Below are positions 16,405 through 25,583 of a stretch of DNA of 64,000 nt, piece by piece (the stretch's first letter is position 1; every line of letters starts with the position of its first letter). The notes under the pieces were generated by a model. The model was not told the DNA's origin and made no database searches. It saw nothing but the letters and a program-made list of their open reading frames with translations. Location of the stretch: assembly GCF_900142925.1 (NCBI RefSeq), contig NZ_FRCN01000015.1, positions 240,770 through 304,769 on the forward strand, read 5' to 3'. The DNA is from Chitinophaga sp. CF418 (GTDB lineage: Bacteria; Bacteroidota; Bacteroidia; Chitinophagales; Chitinophagaceae). The translations under genes and the position numbers were made by a program.

Positions 16405-18012
16405 ATGGATCGTGGATTTAATACAGCCATATCAAACGCTTTTCTCACAGATGCAGGAATATTACAACTGGATCTCCTGCAGTTGCTGCCAATAGCTGCC
16501 TGCATATATAATGGCAGCGGAGGAATGATGGTCTACAATGAAGCTGCTACCAGTTTATGGGGAAGAAACCCGGCGTTAATGCAGGCTGATGATGTTTATG
16601 ATGCAGCTTCTCCGTGTTACACGGCAGATGGGATATATTTATCGCACGACGCGGCTACGCTTACAGCATTGATAAAAGAAGGCGCGCCCTGCCATGACTG
16701 GCAGGCGGTGCTGGAACGTCCTGACAAATCAAGGGTGCTTATTAAAGGAAACCTTCTTCCTTTGAAAGATAAATTTGGTGTCACGGTCGCTGTTCTTCAT
16801 TGTTTTCAGGAAGTTGCGGGGACCAGTGCCTCTTTGCAGGAAATAGACGAACATATTGCCCGTTATAAAAAGCTGAATGAAGAGCTGAAAAGGAGCGAAG
16901 AGCGCTATCATAAAATGATCGAAGAGGTGGAAGATTATGCAATCCTGTTGCTGGACAGGTCGGGCATGATCCAGAACTGGAATAAAGGTGCGGAAAAGAT
17001 CAAGGGATATCACGAGTCAGAGATCATCGGAAAGCATTTTAGTATTTTCTATTTGCCGGAAGACCGGGCGAAACATCTTCCCGACAGGTTGATTGCAGAA
17101 GCTACCCGGACGGGGAAAGCGGCACACGAAGGCTGGCGGGTACGCAAAGATGGCAGCCGGTTCTGGGGAAGTATTGTTATAACAGCGCTGCATGATGCAG
17201 AATTTCACATTATTGGCTTTTCGAAAGTAACGCGTGACCTGACGGAAAAAAAGTTGGCGGAAGACAAGATCAGACAATATGCTAATGAACTGGAGTTTCA
17301 GAACAAAGAACTGGAACAATTCGCTTACGCAGCTGCACACGACATGAAAGAGCCGCTCCGGAAGATCCAGTTTTACAATAATTATATTTCCGAAAATACC
17401 GGGCAGCTATTGCCGGAAAAAGCGCAGGAATATTTAACCCGGTCCATTAGCGCAGCCTCCAGGATGCGTGGACTCATTGATGATCTGCTGACTTATTCCC
17501 AGGCGTCTTCCTTCTCACAGGAAATGGTGAACACAGACTTGAATGCTGTGATCAGTGAGGTGATCTCTTCACATCATGACACCATTGAGAAAAATGATGT
17601 GGTGATTGATGTGGATAAGCTCCCCACCATGCGTGTTATTCCCTTCCAGTTCGCTCAGCTGTTTGATAACCTGCTGGGAAATGCCCTGAAATACCGGCAT
17701 CCGGAACGTCAGCCGCATATTATCATTAATGCTGAGAAAATAGCAGGGCCTCCTAACGGCAGAAATGCAGACCTTACTGAAGTCTGTTATTACAGGCTCT
17801 CTATAATTGACAATGGTATCGGTTTTGAACCCGATTACGCAGATAAATTGTTTGAGCTTTTCCAACGATTACATAGCCAACCCGGCGTTGTTGGTTCGGG
17901 AATAGGACTTGCTATCTGCAAGAAGATCGTACTGAATCACCATGGCGTCATTAAAGCACACGGAACCCCCGGGCAGGGCGCCAGATTTGATATCTATATT
18001 CCATGTGAATAA
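16405..18012 (+). CDS. PAS-domain sensor histidine kinase
   Basis: 535 residues with no membrane segments, so probably a cytoplasmic sensor. An N-terminal PAS-like region (about 10-130) is followed by a short coiled coil and a second PAS/PAC domain (about 165-285; MIQNWNKGAEKIKGY, WRVRKDGSRFWGS). The dimerisation domain has the phospho-accepting His in AAAHDMKEPLRK (H312). The ATPase domain has an N box (FDNLLGNALKY), a G1 box (DNGIGFEPD) and a G2 box (GSGIGLAICKK). A response-regulator gene converges on it with a four-base gap, and the two probably form a signalling pair (inference from position). Input signal unknown. Confidence 0.95.
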   Translation: MDRGFNTAISNAFLTDAGILQLDLLQLLPIAACIYNGSGGMMVYNEAATSLWGRNPALMQADDVYDAASPCYTADGIYLSHDAATLTALIKEGAPCHDWQAVLERPDKSRVLIKGNLLPLKDKFGVTVAVLHCFQEVAGTSASLQEIDEHIARYKKLNEELKRSEERYHKMIEEVEDYAILLLDRSGMIQNWNKGAEKIKGYHESEIIGKHFSIFYLPEDRAKHLPDRLIAEATRTGKAAHEGWRVRKDGSRFWGSIVITALHDAEFHIIGFSKVTRDLTEKKLAEDKIRQYANELEFQNKELEQFAYAAAHDMKEPLRKIQFYNNYISENTGQLLPEKAQEYLTRSISAASRMRGLIDDLLTYSQASSFSQEMVNTDLNAVISEVISSHHDTIEKNDVVIDVDKLPTMRVIPFQFAQLFDNLLGNALKYRHPERQPHIIINAEKIAGPPNGRNADLTEVCYYRLSIIDNGIGFEPDYADKLFELFQRLHSQPGVVGSGIGLAICKKIVLNHHGVIKAHGTPGQGARFDIYIPCE

Positions 18013-18016
18013 GATC

Positions 18017-18421
18017 TCAGTTATCAATCGCGTCCAGCATTTGCCTGGCGATGTTGTTTAATTCCTCCGTTCTGGTAGGCTTTACAAAATACTGAAGGGC
18101 GCCTTTCTCGATACAGCTCCTGACGTGTTCTGCCAGGTTGGATGTGCTCCATACCACCTTGGGGATGGATTTCAGGCGCGGCACATTCTGGATTTTTTCC
18201 AATATCTCTATTGCGTTGTAAATAGGCATTTTATAATCCAAAATGAGAAGCGCCGGTAAACAGTTATCCGGGCAATTGAGTAGATATTCAATGGCTTGCT
18301 GACCATTTACTACCGAATGAATGTCTGCTGTGGGATCTAAGCTTAAAATCGCATCTTTCAGAATTTCCTGGTCTTCAGGATCATCGTCTGCTAAAAAAAT
18401 AATTTTAGCCTTACTATCCAT
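18017..18421 (-). CDS. Single-domain response regulator
   Basis: 134 residues, receiver only. The acidic pocket ADDDPED, the phospho-acceptor in LLILDYKMP (D62), the Thr/Ser position in VWSTSN and the Lys in YFVKPTR are all present. There is no output domain. It belongs to the Rcp1-like group often found with phytochrome or PAS kinases and is likely the partner of the convergent PAS kinase. Confidence 0.93.
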   Translation of the reverse strand: MDSKAKIIFLADDDPEDQEILKDAILSLDPTADIHSVVNGQQAIEYLLNCPDNCLPALLILDYKMPIYNAIEILEKIQNVPRLKSIPKVVWSTSNLAEHVRSCIEKGALQYFVKPTRTEELNNIARQMLDAIDN

Positions 18422-18672
18422 ATTCTTTATTACAGTTTTACAGTACTTAAATTATAGATTCTTTTTAACATAAAGTTCTTTCGGGCAAGATTGTTTGCGG
18501 GAAATGTCATGATAATGAATGTACTGTGCTCTGACCGTACGACAGCCGTGCTTTCTGCCTCGTAGAGTCCGGCGCCCCGACGGCTTATGCCGGTTGCAGT
18601 TGAGGTGATATACGTATGTAAGCCTTTTTTGACTTGTATAGCGTTGCAACAATCTTCCGTGGATTTTTCCAT

Positions 18673-19011
18673 TCAAATAGGTGAATGACCCATACAGTGA
18701 ACCCTGAGGAGGTGCTGCAGTACCAGTACGGATACCTTCTTTGTACCTTCAAAAGCAGTAAGCCAGGAGCCGCTGGGGCGCTCGTGTTTGTATTGTGTGA
18801 CGGCTTCCAGGTAGCGTTTGGCAAAGACGACGTCCGGCTTTTCCATACAGGAACCGTTTTCAAATTCATTATTGAGGATGCCTTCTTTTACCCTGACGGT
18901 GACTTTGTGGTAGAGGGCTGCGAAGTAGCCAATCCTGTTGCCGGTATCTATAACGGAGTTGATAATTTCTTCCGGTTGCTGAATGACTTCATTGATCGTG
19001 TCGGCGGCCAT
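18673..19011 (-). pseudogene. Truncated DUF5995 family gene
   Basis: Starts MAADTINEVIQQPEEI and follows the DUF5995 pattern (GYFAALYHKVTVRVKEGI, then VVFAKRYLEA, then VLQHLL). It then breaks off after about 112 residues at the point where the family normally continues with a conserved His-containing stretch; usual length is about 250 residues. The following 250 bases (18422-18672) contain only overlapping short frames without a recognisable continuation. I therefore read it as a decayed or C-terminally truncated copy. An upstream in-frame ATG at 19056 exists but is less like the family start. Function of DUF5995 is unknown. Confidence 0.5.
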
Positions 19012-19063
19012 ATAAGCATTTTGGGATAGTAGGCCGTAAATGTAAAATATTTTCATAAGAAAA

Positions 19064-19101
19064 GGGTTAACCGGAAGGTAGAAACCTTCCTGGCGTAACC
19101 C
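19064..19101 (-). terminator. Terminator of the GH16-like gene
   Basis: Outer arms GGGTTA and TAACCC and inner arms GGAAGG and CCTTCC, with TTTTCTT after it on the minus strand. Confidence 0.65.
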
Positions 19102-19125
19102 TCTCCATTACAAGACTTACAACAC

Positions 19126-19902
19126 TTACGCAGCGGTAAATGTGAATGAGTGTATAATGATTTCAACTTCCTGCAGGTTAGACGGTGCATTACCGTTAAA
19201 CAGCCAGAGGTTCATGTGTACTGGTAAAGATAATGTGCTCACATTGAAGCCTGCCGGGGTTGTCCATGGGAAGAAGGAATTAGCTTCATCCAGGCCGTGA
19301 CCATGGTAGCCTTTGTAAGACACTGAAGTGCTGTTGCGAACGAATTTATAAGAAGTATAAGTGCCGTTCAATGCCAGCTCATTGGTCTGTGATACACTGC
19401 CGGAACCGGAAGCAGGGTATACAGTATAATTGAAGTTAGGCCATGCATTGTTTCCCCAGCGGGCAAACTCGATGTCTACTTCATGGTGGCCGTCATCACC
19501 GGCTTTATAATTGAACAGGCCCAATACGATGTTTTTGTCCAATTTATCTACAGCACCTTCTACTTTCCAAATATAAGAACCGTATCCGAAAGTTTGCAGG
19601 GAAGTTACTTCAGCGCATAACCATCTGCCGGTAGCGGCATCTTTCCTGATCTTCAGATGCAGGTGACCTTCGCTGTCTACCCATACATTGCTGGAACTCC
19701 AGTAGTTAGGGCCGGGACCGGAAGAACCCTGATCTCTTACTTCCCATGTATAACCGCTGAAACTGATGGTTGTGGCAGCCGCTTTACGGGCGCCGCCATC
19801 CGTGGCGATAGTTGTCGAAGGGGTATCTGTTTTTGTTGCAGTTTCTTTGCTGCAGCTGGTAAAAATGGCTAGTGCCGCAATGATGATTGTGAGTTTTTGC
19901 AT
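19126..19902 (-). CDS. Glycoside hydrolase family 16-like lipoprotein
   Basis: 258 residues from the ATG at 19902 (MQKLTIIIAALAIFTSC). The signal peptide ends in a lipobox (FTSC), so the protein is a lipoprotein, probably surface or periplasmic. The jelly-roll domain shows the GH16 catalytic signature HHEVDIEF (E141, D143, E145; E-x-D-x-E) and earlier TFGYGSYIWKVEG, which matches the family strand before the active site. GH16 enzymes cut beta-1,3/1,4-glucans, agarose, carrageenan and related polymers; the exact substrate is not readable. The first ATG of the open frame (19956) would hide the lipoprotein signal, so the inner start is used. Confidence 0.8.
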   Translation of the reverse strand: MQKLTIIIAALAIFTSCSKETATKTDTPSTTIATDGGARKAAATTISFSGYTWEVRDQGSSGPGPNYWSSSNVWVDSEGHLHLKIRKDAATGRWLCAEVTSLQTFGYGSYIWKVEGAVDKLDKNIVLGLFNYKAGDDGHHEVDIEFARWGNNAWPNFNYTVYPASGSGSVSQTNELALNGTYTSYKFVRNSTSVSYKGYHGHGLDEANSFFPWTTPAGFNVSTLSLPVHMNLWLFNGNAPSNLQEVEIIIHSFTFTAA

Positions 19903-20264
19903 AAATAATGGTTTACTTGAAGGATCAAAAATTTTGGCTAGCCAGTATAATGACAACTGAGGAGAGGGGGGACTTTGATGGGAAAGAGATATTTTTTTTG
20001 GAAAAAAATAAAGGGGCTCATTTACAATGGGTTAGAAATGAGAGACCAGGAATGTACCCTTCAGGAATAGATTGCATGATAAGTTCGTGCTGATGCCTGA
20101 TAGCTACGCTCCTGATTTTTAGTTTCTGAAGGTTGAACCAGTTATCAGTCTCTTTATGGAATTTACCGGGTAAAACATCCTGGAGGGTAGTGTACCGCCA
20201 ATGCAGGTGCTGTTTTTACAGCTGTTATTGAGGATACATCCGGAGATGAGTATTCTCCGGAATA
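19903..20264. other. Gene-free interval
   Basis: No convincing gene on either strand. The only structured element is a hairpin at 20240-20260 (CCGGAGA and TCTCCGG), close behind the Crp/Fnr gene, which may end its transcript. Confidence 0.5.
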
Positions 20265-20828
20265 TTAAACATGCAACCTGCTTAACGTCTCTCTTGAAAC
20301 ACCTAAATATGCAGCTATCATAGCTTTAGGTACACGCTGGAAGAGGGAGGGGTATTGTTCCAATAATTGCTGGTACCTGGATTGAGCGTCATTCTTCATT
20401 AATGCCATCACTCTTTTCTGCATGCTGACAAATCCTGAGGTGATCTTTAATCTGCAGAAACGTTCGAACTGATGTATCTCATCGCATAATCGCTGCCTGT
20501 CGGCGTATGATATATATAGCAGTTCTACATCTTCCAGGCACTGAATGATAAAGGATGATTTTCCGCCGGTATGCAGTGCCATATAATCAGACACCCACCA
20601 GTTCTCCATAGAAAACTGCAGAATGTGTTCTTTCCCGCTGTCGTCAATTGTGAATGTTTTCAGTAGTCCTTTTAAAACAAAATATTCATGGTTGACAATA
20701 TCTCCGGGTTGAAGGAGGATAGAGTGTTTTTTAAATTTCTTGAGATGGTAACAGGGGGCTATACGCTCATATTCTGCATCGGTCAGTTTGACTAATTCCT
20801 CAAAGTGTTTTCTAAGCGCTGGATGCAT
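20265..20828 (-). CDS. Crp/Fnr family regulator
   Basis: 187 residues. The N-terminal domain has the cyclic-nucleotide-binding pattern (LLQPGDIVNHEYFVLKGLLK). The C-terminal part, after a dimerisation helix, is a short winged helix ending VPKAMIAAYLGVSRETLSRL. This is the compact Bacteroidota Crp/Fnr type with no FNR cysteines. It is divergent from a DJ-1/PfpI-like gene, and a perfect TGTGA-N6-TCACA palindrome lies in the short gap, so it probably controls itself and that neighbour. Confidence 0.92.
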   Translation of the reverse strand: MHPALRKHFEELVKLTDAEYERIAPCYHLKKFKKHSILLQPGDIVNHEYFVLKGLLKTFTIDDSGKEHILQFSMENWWVSDYMALHTGGKSSFIIQCLEDVELLYISYADRQRLCDEIHQFERFCRLKITSGFVSMQKRVMALMKNDAQSRYQQLLEQYPSLFQRVPKAMIAAYLGVSRETLSRLHV

Positions 20829-20868
20829 ACAGATCTCTTAAATGCTTCAAACTTAATGAAAAATATGG

Positions 20869-20884
20869 TGTGATCTACATCACA
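20869..20884. promoter_or_regulatory. Perfect CRP-type operator in a divergent promoter region
   Basis: TGTGATCTACATCACA is an exact match to the E. coli CRP half-site pair TGTGA-N6-TCACA. It lies 41 bases upstream of the Crp/Fnr start and 72 bases upstream of the DJ-1-like start. Confidence 0.7.
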
Positions 20885-20956
20885 TCAAATGTGTGAGCCA
20901 GGTCCTTGGGCTGAGGGCCTGTATGAGCCTAGCTTTGTGAAACAAAAAACAAATAT

Positions 20957-21733
20957 ATGAAAACGAAGATCAAATATGTGACGGCATTGATGGCTTTGAT
21001 AGCATTGGCTTTTTCCGGCATGACAGTAAGCGCCCAGACCAAAAAAGCAAAGAAGGTGCTGATCGTAGTAACCTCTTTCGAAACAGTGAGCGCAGATATT
21101 AAAACAGGACTTTGGATGGAGGAATTTGCTGCTCCTTATTATTATCTGGTAGAACACGGCGTACAGGTGACAATAGCATCTCCCAAAGGTGGAAAAACAC
21201 CTATAGATCCTGCAAGCATCAATGAACAATTCATTACACCTGCTTCCAAAAGACTCCTGAGCGATCCTGAAGGCAAGGGTAAACTTGACAATACTATTAA
21301 ACTGAGTACTGTAAAAGCTAAGGATTACGACGCGGTGTTTTATCCGGGAGGCCATGGTCCACTCTGGGATATGCCTGATAATACTGCATCTATTGCATTG
21401 ATCCAGTCATTTGTGGAACAGCAGAAACCAACTGCATTTGTGTGCCATTCCGCTGCAGCATTGAAAAATGTAAAGACCAAAAACGGGGAATATCTGCTGA
21501 AGGGTAAAACTGTAACCGGATATTCCAACGATGAAGAAATAGCAGGACAAACATCTAACAAGGCTCCTTTCTCGCTGGAGGATATGCTGAAGGGACGAGG
21601 TGCGGATTATAAGAAAGCTTCTGAAAAATGGACTTCTTTTGCAGTCCAGGACGGTTTGCTGATAACAGGTGAAAATCCGGCTTCATCTGAGGCTACAGCT
21701 GAAAAATTGGTGGCTGCTCTTAATGCTAAGTAA
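20957..21733 (+). CDS. Exported DJ-1/PfpI family protein (Hsp31-like)
   Basis: 258 residues with a signal peptide (MKTKIKYVTALMALIALAFS, cleavage near VSAQ), so it should work outside the cytoplasm. The domain shows the DJ-1/Hsp31 features: WMEEFAAPYYYL with an acidic residue, the loop YPGGHGPLWDM and the nucleophile elbow FVCHSAAAL (C163, H164). Family members act as glyoxalases, deglycases or chaperones. The nucleophile elbow usually reads CHGAAAL, and the Ser here is a mild change. Regulation by the divergent Crp/Fnr protein is likely from the shared operator. Monocistronic by position. Confidence 0.88.
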   Translation: MKTKIKYVTALMALIALAFSGMTVSAQTKKAKKVLIVVTSFETVSADIKTGLWMEEFAAPYYYLVEHGVQVTIASPKGGKTPIDPASINEQFITPASKRLLSDPEGKGKLDNTIKLSTVKAKDYDAVFYPGGHGPLWDMPDNTASIALIQSFVEQQKPTAFVCHSAAALKNVKTKNGEYLLKGKTVTGYSNDEEIAGQTSNKAPFSLEDMLKGRGADYKKASEKWTSFAVQDGLLITGENPASSEATAEKLVAALNAK

Positions 21734-21914
21734 CCATTTTTACCGTGTTCCGGAATGTCTGCAGGTCAGTAGATGAGAATGCCAGTAACCTGGCATGTAT
21801 TGCAGAAAGGGTGGAACATAGATTAGATCGTGTGTGGACAAAAGGCTATCAGAAATGATGGCTTTTGTTTTATATATTGGTATATAATTGACCCTGCTCA
21901 AAATGCCACGTATC

Positions 21915-23510
21915 ATGAAAACACTCATTGTATTGCTATCCATTTTGTTTTGTAACCTGCATCTGGCAATGGCAAAAATGCAGATGCTTCCGGATTATGT
22001 TACTGTTACGCTCAGAAATGTAAAGAGCAATAAGTACATGGAGGTAAGTGGAAATCCTTTTCAGAACGAAAAATACAAAGACAGTATTGCCTTGCAGCAA
22101 TGGGAGCTCTCGACCTCACGCGGTGAAATGGACCGCTGGCAGAAATGGCATGTGATCTATTATGCTACTGCTAATGGTGTTAGGTATTACTATATCCGGA
22201 ACCTACACAGTGGTAAACTGATCGATGCAAATGGGACCATTGTGCAGCAGATTGCGGCGCTTCCGCAACCAGGTGACGGGCAGCTATGGAAATTAGAGGA
22301 TAAGGGCAACGGACAATACAGGATATATAATAAAGGAAGTGGATTGGCGCTATCGCTTGAAGGAGGTGCGACAGGCAACGGCGTGAAAGTGATCCTCGAT
22401 AGAATAGCGAATGATGGCAGACAGTCCTGGATGCTCAACGTGATTCCTGACGATACTTATCGTGATGATGCGGTAGTGCGTTTCTTTAACCGGAATAATA
22501 CTACACAAGGTTCAGCTGCCTTTGATCAGGGGAATAGTATTCCTCTCACCTGGAGTGCTAATAATGGAAAAGTGCTTTGGGTAACGCAGGATGCGTGGGA
22601 TGGGGTTCAGTTGCAGTCTAACAAAATGTTCAAATGCGGTGATTTTCACCGGTATAGTAATTCAGTGTTGATTCAGCCGGCAAAAACGAATTGGGATCCT
22701 GAACATGCGCCAAATATGACGATCAATAATAGTACTTCCGGCAAGCCCAGACAGGTTTTCAACATACAATCAGGCACTTCATGGAGTTGGGCTGGCCCTG
22801 GTATTGAGCTTGGCGACAAAGTGTATGTGCATTGCGGGGAAGGGCAGGGCCTGGATATTACCGGTCAGTCGCTTTATCGCCTGACGCAAAGCACAGGTAC
22901 TGAATGGAGGGCAGAGCGTGCACTGCCCAACGGACTGGATAGCCAGAAGGTCATCACTTATTCCTGTGGTATGGTTAAACCTGGAGATGGATATGTGTAT
23001 GTTTTTGGCAAGGAGGGCGTAAGTTTCAATTATGCCAGTTATGTGCATGTAGCCAGGTTCCGGGAGGCTAACCCATTGCAATGGGAATATTACAATGGCA
23101 GTGCGTGGACCAGTAGTCCGAGCCCCGGTAATGCTGCTAAGATTGCGGATGGGAGAGGAACTGTGAGTATTGCCTATCTGAATGGGAAATATATCCTGAT
23201 GACTATGGATCAGGGTTTTGATTGTGATACCGCCAGGAATATTTACATCGCCACAGCTAGTTCCCCCATAGGGCCGTTTTCTGGGCAAACGCTGGTTTAT
23301 ACAATAAAGGAATATTTTAAAGGACAATATGCACGGTACTATACACCTGTTGTTCATCCCGTATTTGACAATGGCAGGAATGAGCTGCTGCTGACTTACT
23401 GTCTGAACTTTTCAGCGTGTAGGCTGGAGTCCTGTGATGGGGAATACCTGGATCCGTATTACTACCGGGTGAAGGGGATAAGGGTGCCATATTCAAAGAT
23501 TGGTCTTTAA
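21915..23510 (+). CDS. Secreted protein: ricin-type lectin domain plus beta-propeller-like domain
   Basis: 531 residues from the ATG at 21915, which gives the best signal peptide (MKTLIVLLSILFCNLHLAMA); an ATG at 21903 and a TTG at 21888 lie in frame upstream. Residues about 30-185 form a beta-trefoil lectin region (YYYIRNLHSGKLIDANG, YRIYNKGSGLALSLEGG). The remaining 340 residues are beta-rich with repeated WSA, YVHVA and ILMTMDQGF strands, resembling the DUF4185/DUF5005-type or GH43-like propellers. The likely role is binding and possibly cleaving an extracellular polysaccharide. I cannot point to catalytic residues. No neighbouring sus genes. Confidence 0.6.
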   Translation: MKTLIVLLSILFCNLHLAMAKMQMLPDYVTVTLRNVKSNKYMEVSGNPFQNEKYKDSIALQQWELSTSRGEMDRWQKWHVIYYATANGVRYYYIRNLHSGKLIDANGTIVQQIAALPQPGDGQLWKLEDKGNGQYRIYNKGSGLALSLEGGATGNGVKVILDRIANDGRQSWMLNVIPDDTYRDDAVVRFFNRNNTTQGSAAFDQGNSIPLTWSANNGKVLWVTQDAWDGVQLQSNKMFKCGDFHRYSNSVLIQPAKTNWDPEHAPNMTINNSTSGKPRQVFNIQSGTSWSWAGPGIELGDKVYVHCGEGQGLDITGQSLYRLTQSTGTEWRAERALPNGLDSQKVITYSCGMVKPGDGYVYVFGKEGVSFNYASYVHVARFREANPLQWEYYNGSAWTSSPSPGNAAKIADGRGTVSIAYLNGKYILMTMDQGFDCDTARNIYIATASSPIGPFSGQTLVYTIKEYFKGQYARYYTPVVHPVFDNGRNELLLTYCLNFSACRLESCDGEYLDPYYYRVKGIRVPYSKIGL

Positions 23511-23526
23511 CGCCGTCTCCTGATCT

Positions 23527-24036
23527 TTACCGACGCCGGGCGGAGCTTGGTTTTGCAGCAATGAAATAGCAAATGGCTAAATAGACCGCTGCATAAACAA
23601 GGATGTATAGATCTGAAGTACTGTGGTAATAAGGCCAGCTGGAAGGCAGTGTATCCCTGGAATAACTTGTAAAAAAGTGGTATATGGCTTCTTTAAAAAT
23701 GAAAAAGCAATAAATCACAACCAGTATCAATGTAAAGAGAACAGATCGTCGCAGTTTACGGGAAAGTGTTAACAGGCAGGCTGCCAGCTGGAAAATAATG
23801 ATTTGCAGAAAACTGGCGCTACGGTATTTGTCTGCATCCATTTGCCAGGCTTTGCGAACGTCAATGACCAGGAATACGAGCATTAGAAAACCAGCAAGTG
23901 CGACAATGATATTTGCCGTGGATAAATACCCGGGCCTCATTTTTCTTAAATGTCTATTGAAGATAGACATCACGAGGAAGCATACGGTAGAGATGCTATA
24001 GGCTAGGATCAGGGTTGGCAGGATAGGGATAAGCAT
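23527..24036 (-). CDS. Small integral membrane protein of unknown function
   Basis: 169 residues with about five hydrophobic segments (for example ILPTLILAYSISTVCFLVM, IIVALAGFLMLVFLVIDV, VLFTLILVVIYCFFIF, LYILVYAAVYLAICYFIA) and an Arg-rich tail. I do not recognise a family. It converges with the lectin gene with 16 bases between stops. A bidirectional hairpin separates it from the protease gene upstream. Confidence 0.55.
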   Translation of the reverse strand: MLIPILPTLILAYSISTVCFLVMSIFNRHLRKMRPGYLSTANIIVALAGFLMLVFLVIDVRKAWQMDADKYRSASFLQIIIFQLAACLLTLSRKLRRSVLFTLILVVIYCFFIFKEAIYHFFTSYSRDTLPSSWPYYHSTSDLYILVYAAVYLAICYFIAAKPSSARRR

Positions 24037-24070
24037 ACTCTAAAAATAAGCAAAGGGCGTGATAAAATAT

Positions 24071-24099
24071 AATCGCCAGCCCGTTTCAGGCTGGCGATT
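24071..24099 (-). terminator. Terminator of the papain-like protease gene
   Basis: Arms AATCGCCAGCC and GGCTGGCGATT with a seven-base loop, directly after the protease stop on the minus strand, followed by an A/T-rich stretch. Confidence 0.75.
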
Positions 24100-24106
24100 T
24101 ACCACA

Positions 24107-25252
24107 TTAGGCGCCCATAAGGTCGTCTTGTTTTTCTGTGACAGCTTTCTGTCTGAATACCAACTCTTTGAAATTGCCTTCATTGAGTACGTTATCTTCC
24201 TGGCCAAAATGGCGGAGCAGGTAGTAGCGGTCATTTTCTTTATTCTCTGTACGCAACCAAAGTGCTTCCAGGTTCAGCGCAGGGAATTTCAGCACTCTCA
24301 TTTCTCCTTCTATCTCTTTTTCCCGTAAGCTGGATTTTATTTTTTCCATGCCATTCTCGATACGATTGAGGTAATCGTCGTCAGTACTTACCTGTAATAC
24401 CTGCGGATCGTCTTCTGTGGTAGCAAGGTCATAGAGTGCTACAGGTTTCTTCTGATCCAGTTCTATCACGCGCAGGGAACTAGGTCTTTCAGGAATCGTA
24501 ATATCCTTATCGATGTCTTTTAGTCCGATGACATATGCGTGATGTGCAAAGCTCAGTTCCAGCTCGGCAGCGCTCTTGTCAGCCTTTAGATTAGGACGCT
24601 GTAAGCGAATCAGCGGACGAACTTCAGGGATTGGCTTGAGTAATTCCGGTTTGAATACGAGGTCTTTGATCCACATAAAGTAAAAATGTTTTTTTGTGAT
24701 GTAGCTATGTGTCCAGGAACCGCTGCCCTGATAGTTGGTGGAAAACTGGCTAACGGTGAGTACGCTCTTGCCATAGATGGGGTCGTCAATATGGAAATAC
24801 TTTGTGTTAAATATTTTTGACACACCGTAGATAGCCATAAAATGTCCGCCACCGCCAGACCAGCCTATGCGGGTACCTACCACGAGGCCGGCATCGATTT
24901 GCTCTTTAACAGCTTCCCAGGTCATCGTACCACTTCTTAGTTCAACAAAGTTCTTGGTGCGGGTAAGTGCCTTGTCAAGGTACCAGGGTACATTACAAGG
25001 GCCGGGAACGGGTGATGTACAGCAGGTCTGTCCGAGTTCTGAAGATGCGATTTTACATTGTGTCCAGGGATTTAGCAGTGCTGAATAGAAAAAGGACACA
25101 CTTTTGGAAGTCGCCGCCCAGCACCAGTTGGACTGTGTCTGCGCTTCCATGTTAAAGTTAAGCACTGTACTTGAGTAAAATCGATTCCAGATGATCAATT
25201 CGTCTATGAAAGGTTTTTGAATAACCTGCTCCTGAAGATTTGTGAAATTCAT
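24107..25252 (-). CDS. Papain-like cysteine protease family protein
   Basis: 381 residues from the ATG at 25252 (MNFTNLQEQVIQK). The N-terminal half has the papain-like/C39-type active site QSNWCWAATSKS (C44), with the catalytic His in GGGGHFMAIYG and an Asp in YFHIDDPIYG. About 190 residues of uncharacterised sequence follow, rich in charged residues (RLQRPNLKADKSAAELEL). No signal peptide is obvious, so export would need another route. The cysteine-rich insert after the active site (CCTSPVPGPC) may form disulfides. Related proteins are predicted peptidases; the target is unknown. The longer frame starting at 25324 adds 24 residues without features. Confidence 0.75.
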   Translation of the reverse strand: MNFTNLQEQVIQKPFIDELIIWNRFYSSTVLNFNMEAQTQSNWCWAATSKSVSFFYSALLNPWTQCKIASSELGQTCCTSPVPGPCNVPWYLDKALTRTKNFVELRSGTMTWEAVKEQIDAGLVVGTRIGWSGGGGHFMAIYGVSKIFNTKYFHIDDPIYGKSVLTVSQFSTNYQGSGSWTHSYITKKHFYFMWIKDLVFKPELLKPIPEVRPLIRLQRPNLKADKSAAELELSFAHHAYVIGLKDIDKDITIPERPSSLRVIELDQKKPVALYDLATTEDDPQVLQVSTDDDYLNRIENGMEKIKSSLREKEIEGEMRVLKFPALNLEALWLRTENKENDRYYLLRHFGQEDNVLNEGNFKELVFRQKAVTEKQDDLMGA

Positions 25253-25583
25253 GATGTATAATGTTTGGGGTTGAAAAATCAGCAGCTCGTTGTGGAATTG
25301 TAAGAGCAAAATTACCTGCTTCAATAATTTTTGAAAAGCGTAGAAATACCTGATTTATGCCAGGCAGAACGTTATGATCCTCATTGTGCTGGCAGAGTTA
25401 TCAGACCAGCAAATGATGAATGCCTGACTCCGCAGCAAAACATAGAGGTACGAGCCGGAAGGTACTGGCTGAAAATGAAAACGGGAGTAACACAGATGTA
25501 TTGTTCCCATTTCCTTAGTATAATATAGTGCAGTTGCCGTGCGGATTTGAATAGCCTGTTCAGGTCTGTTGTGTGAACAATTT

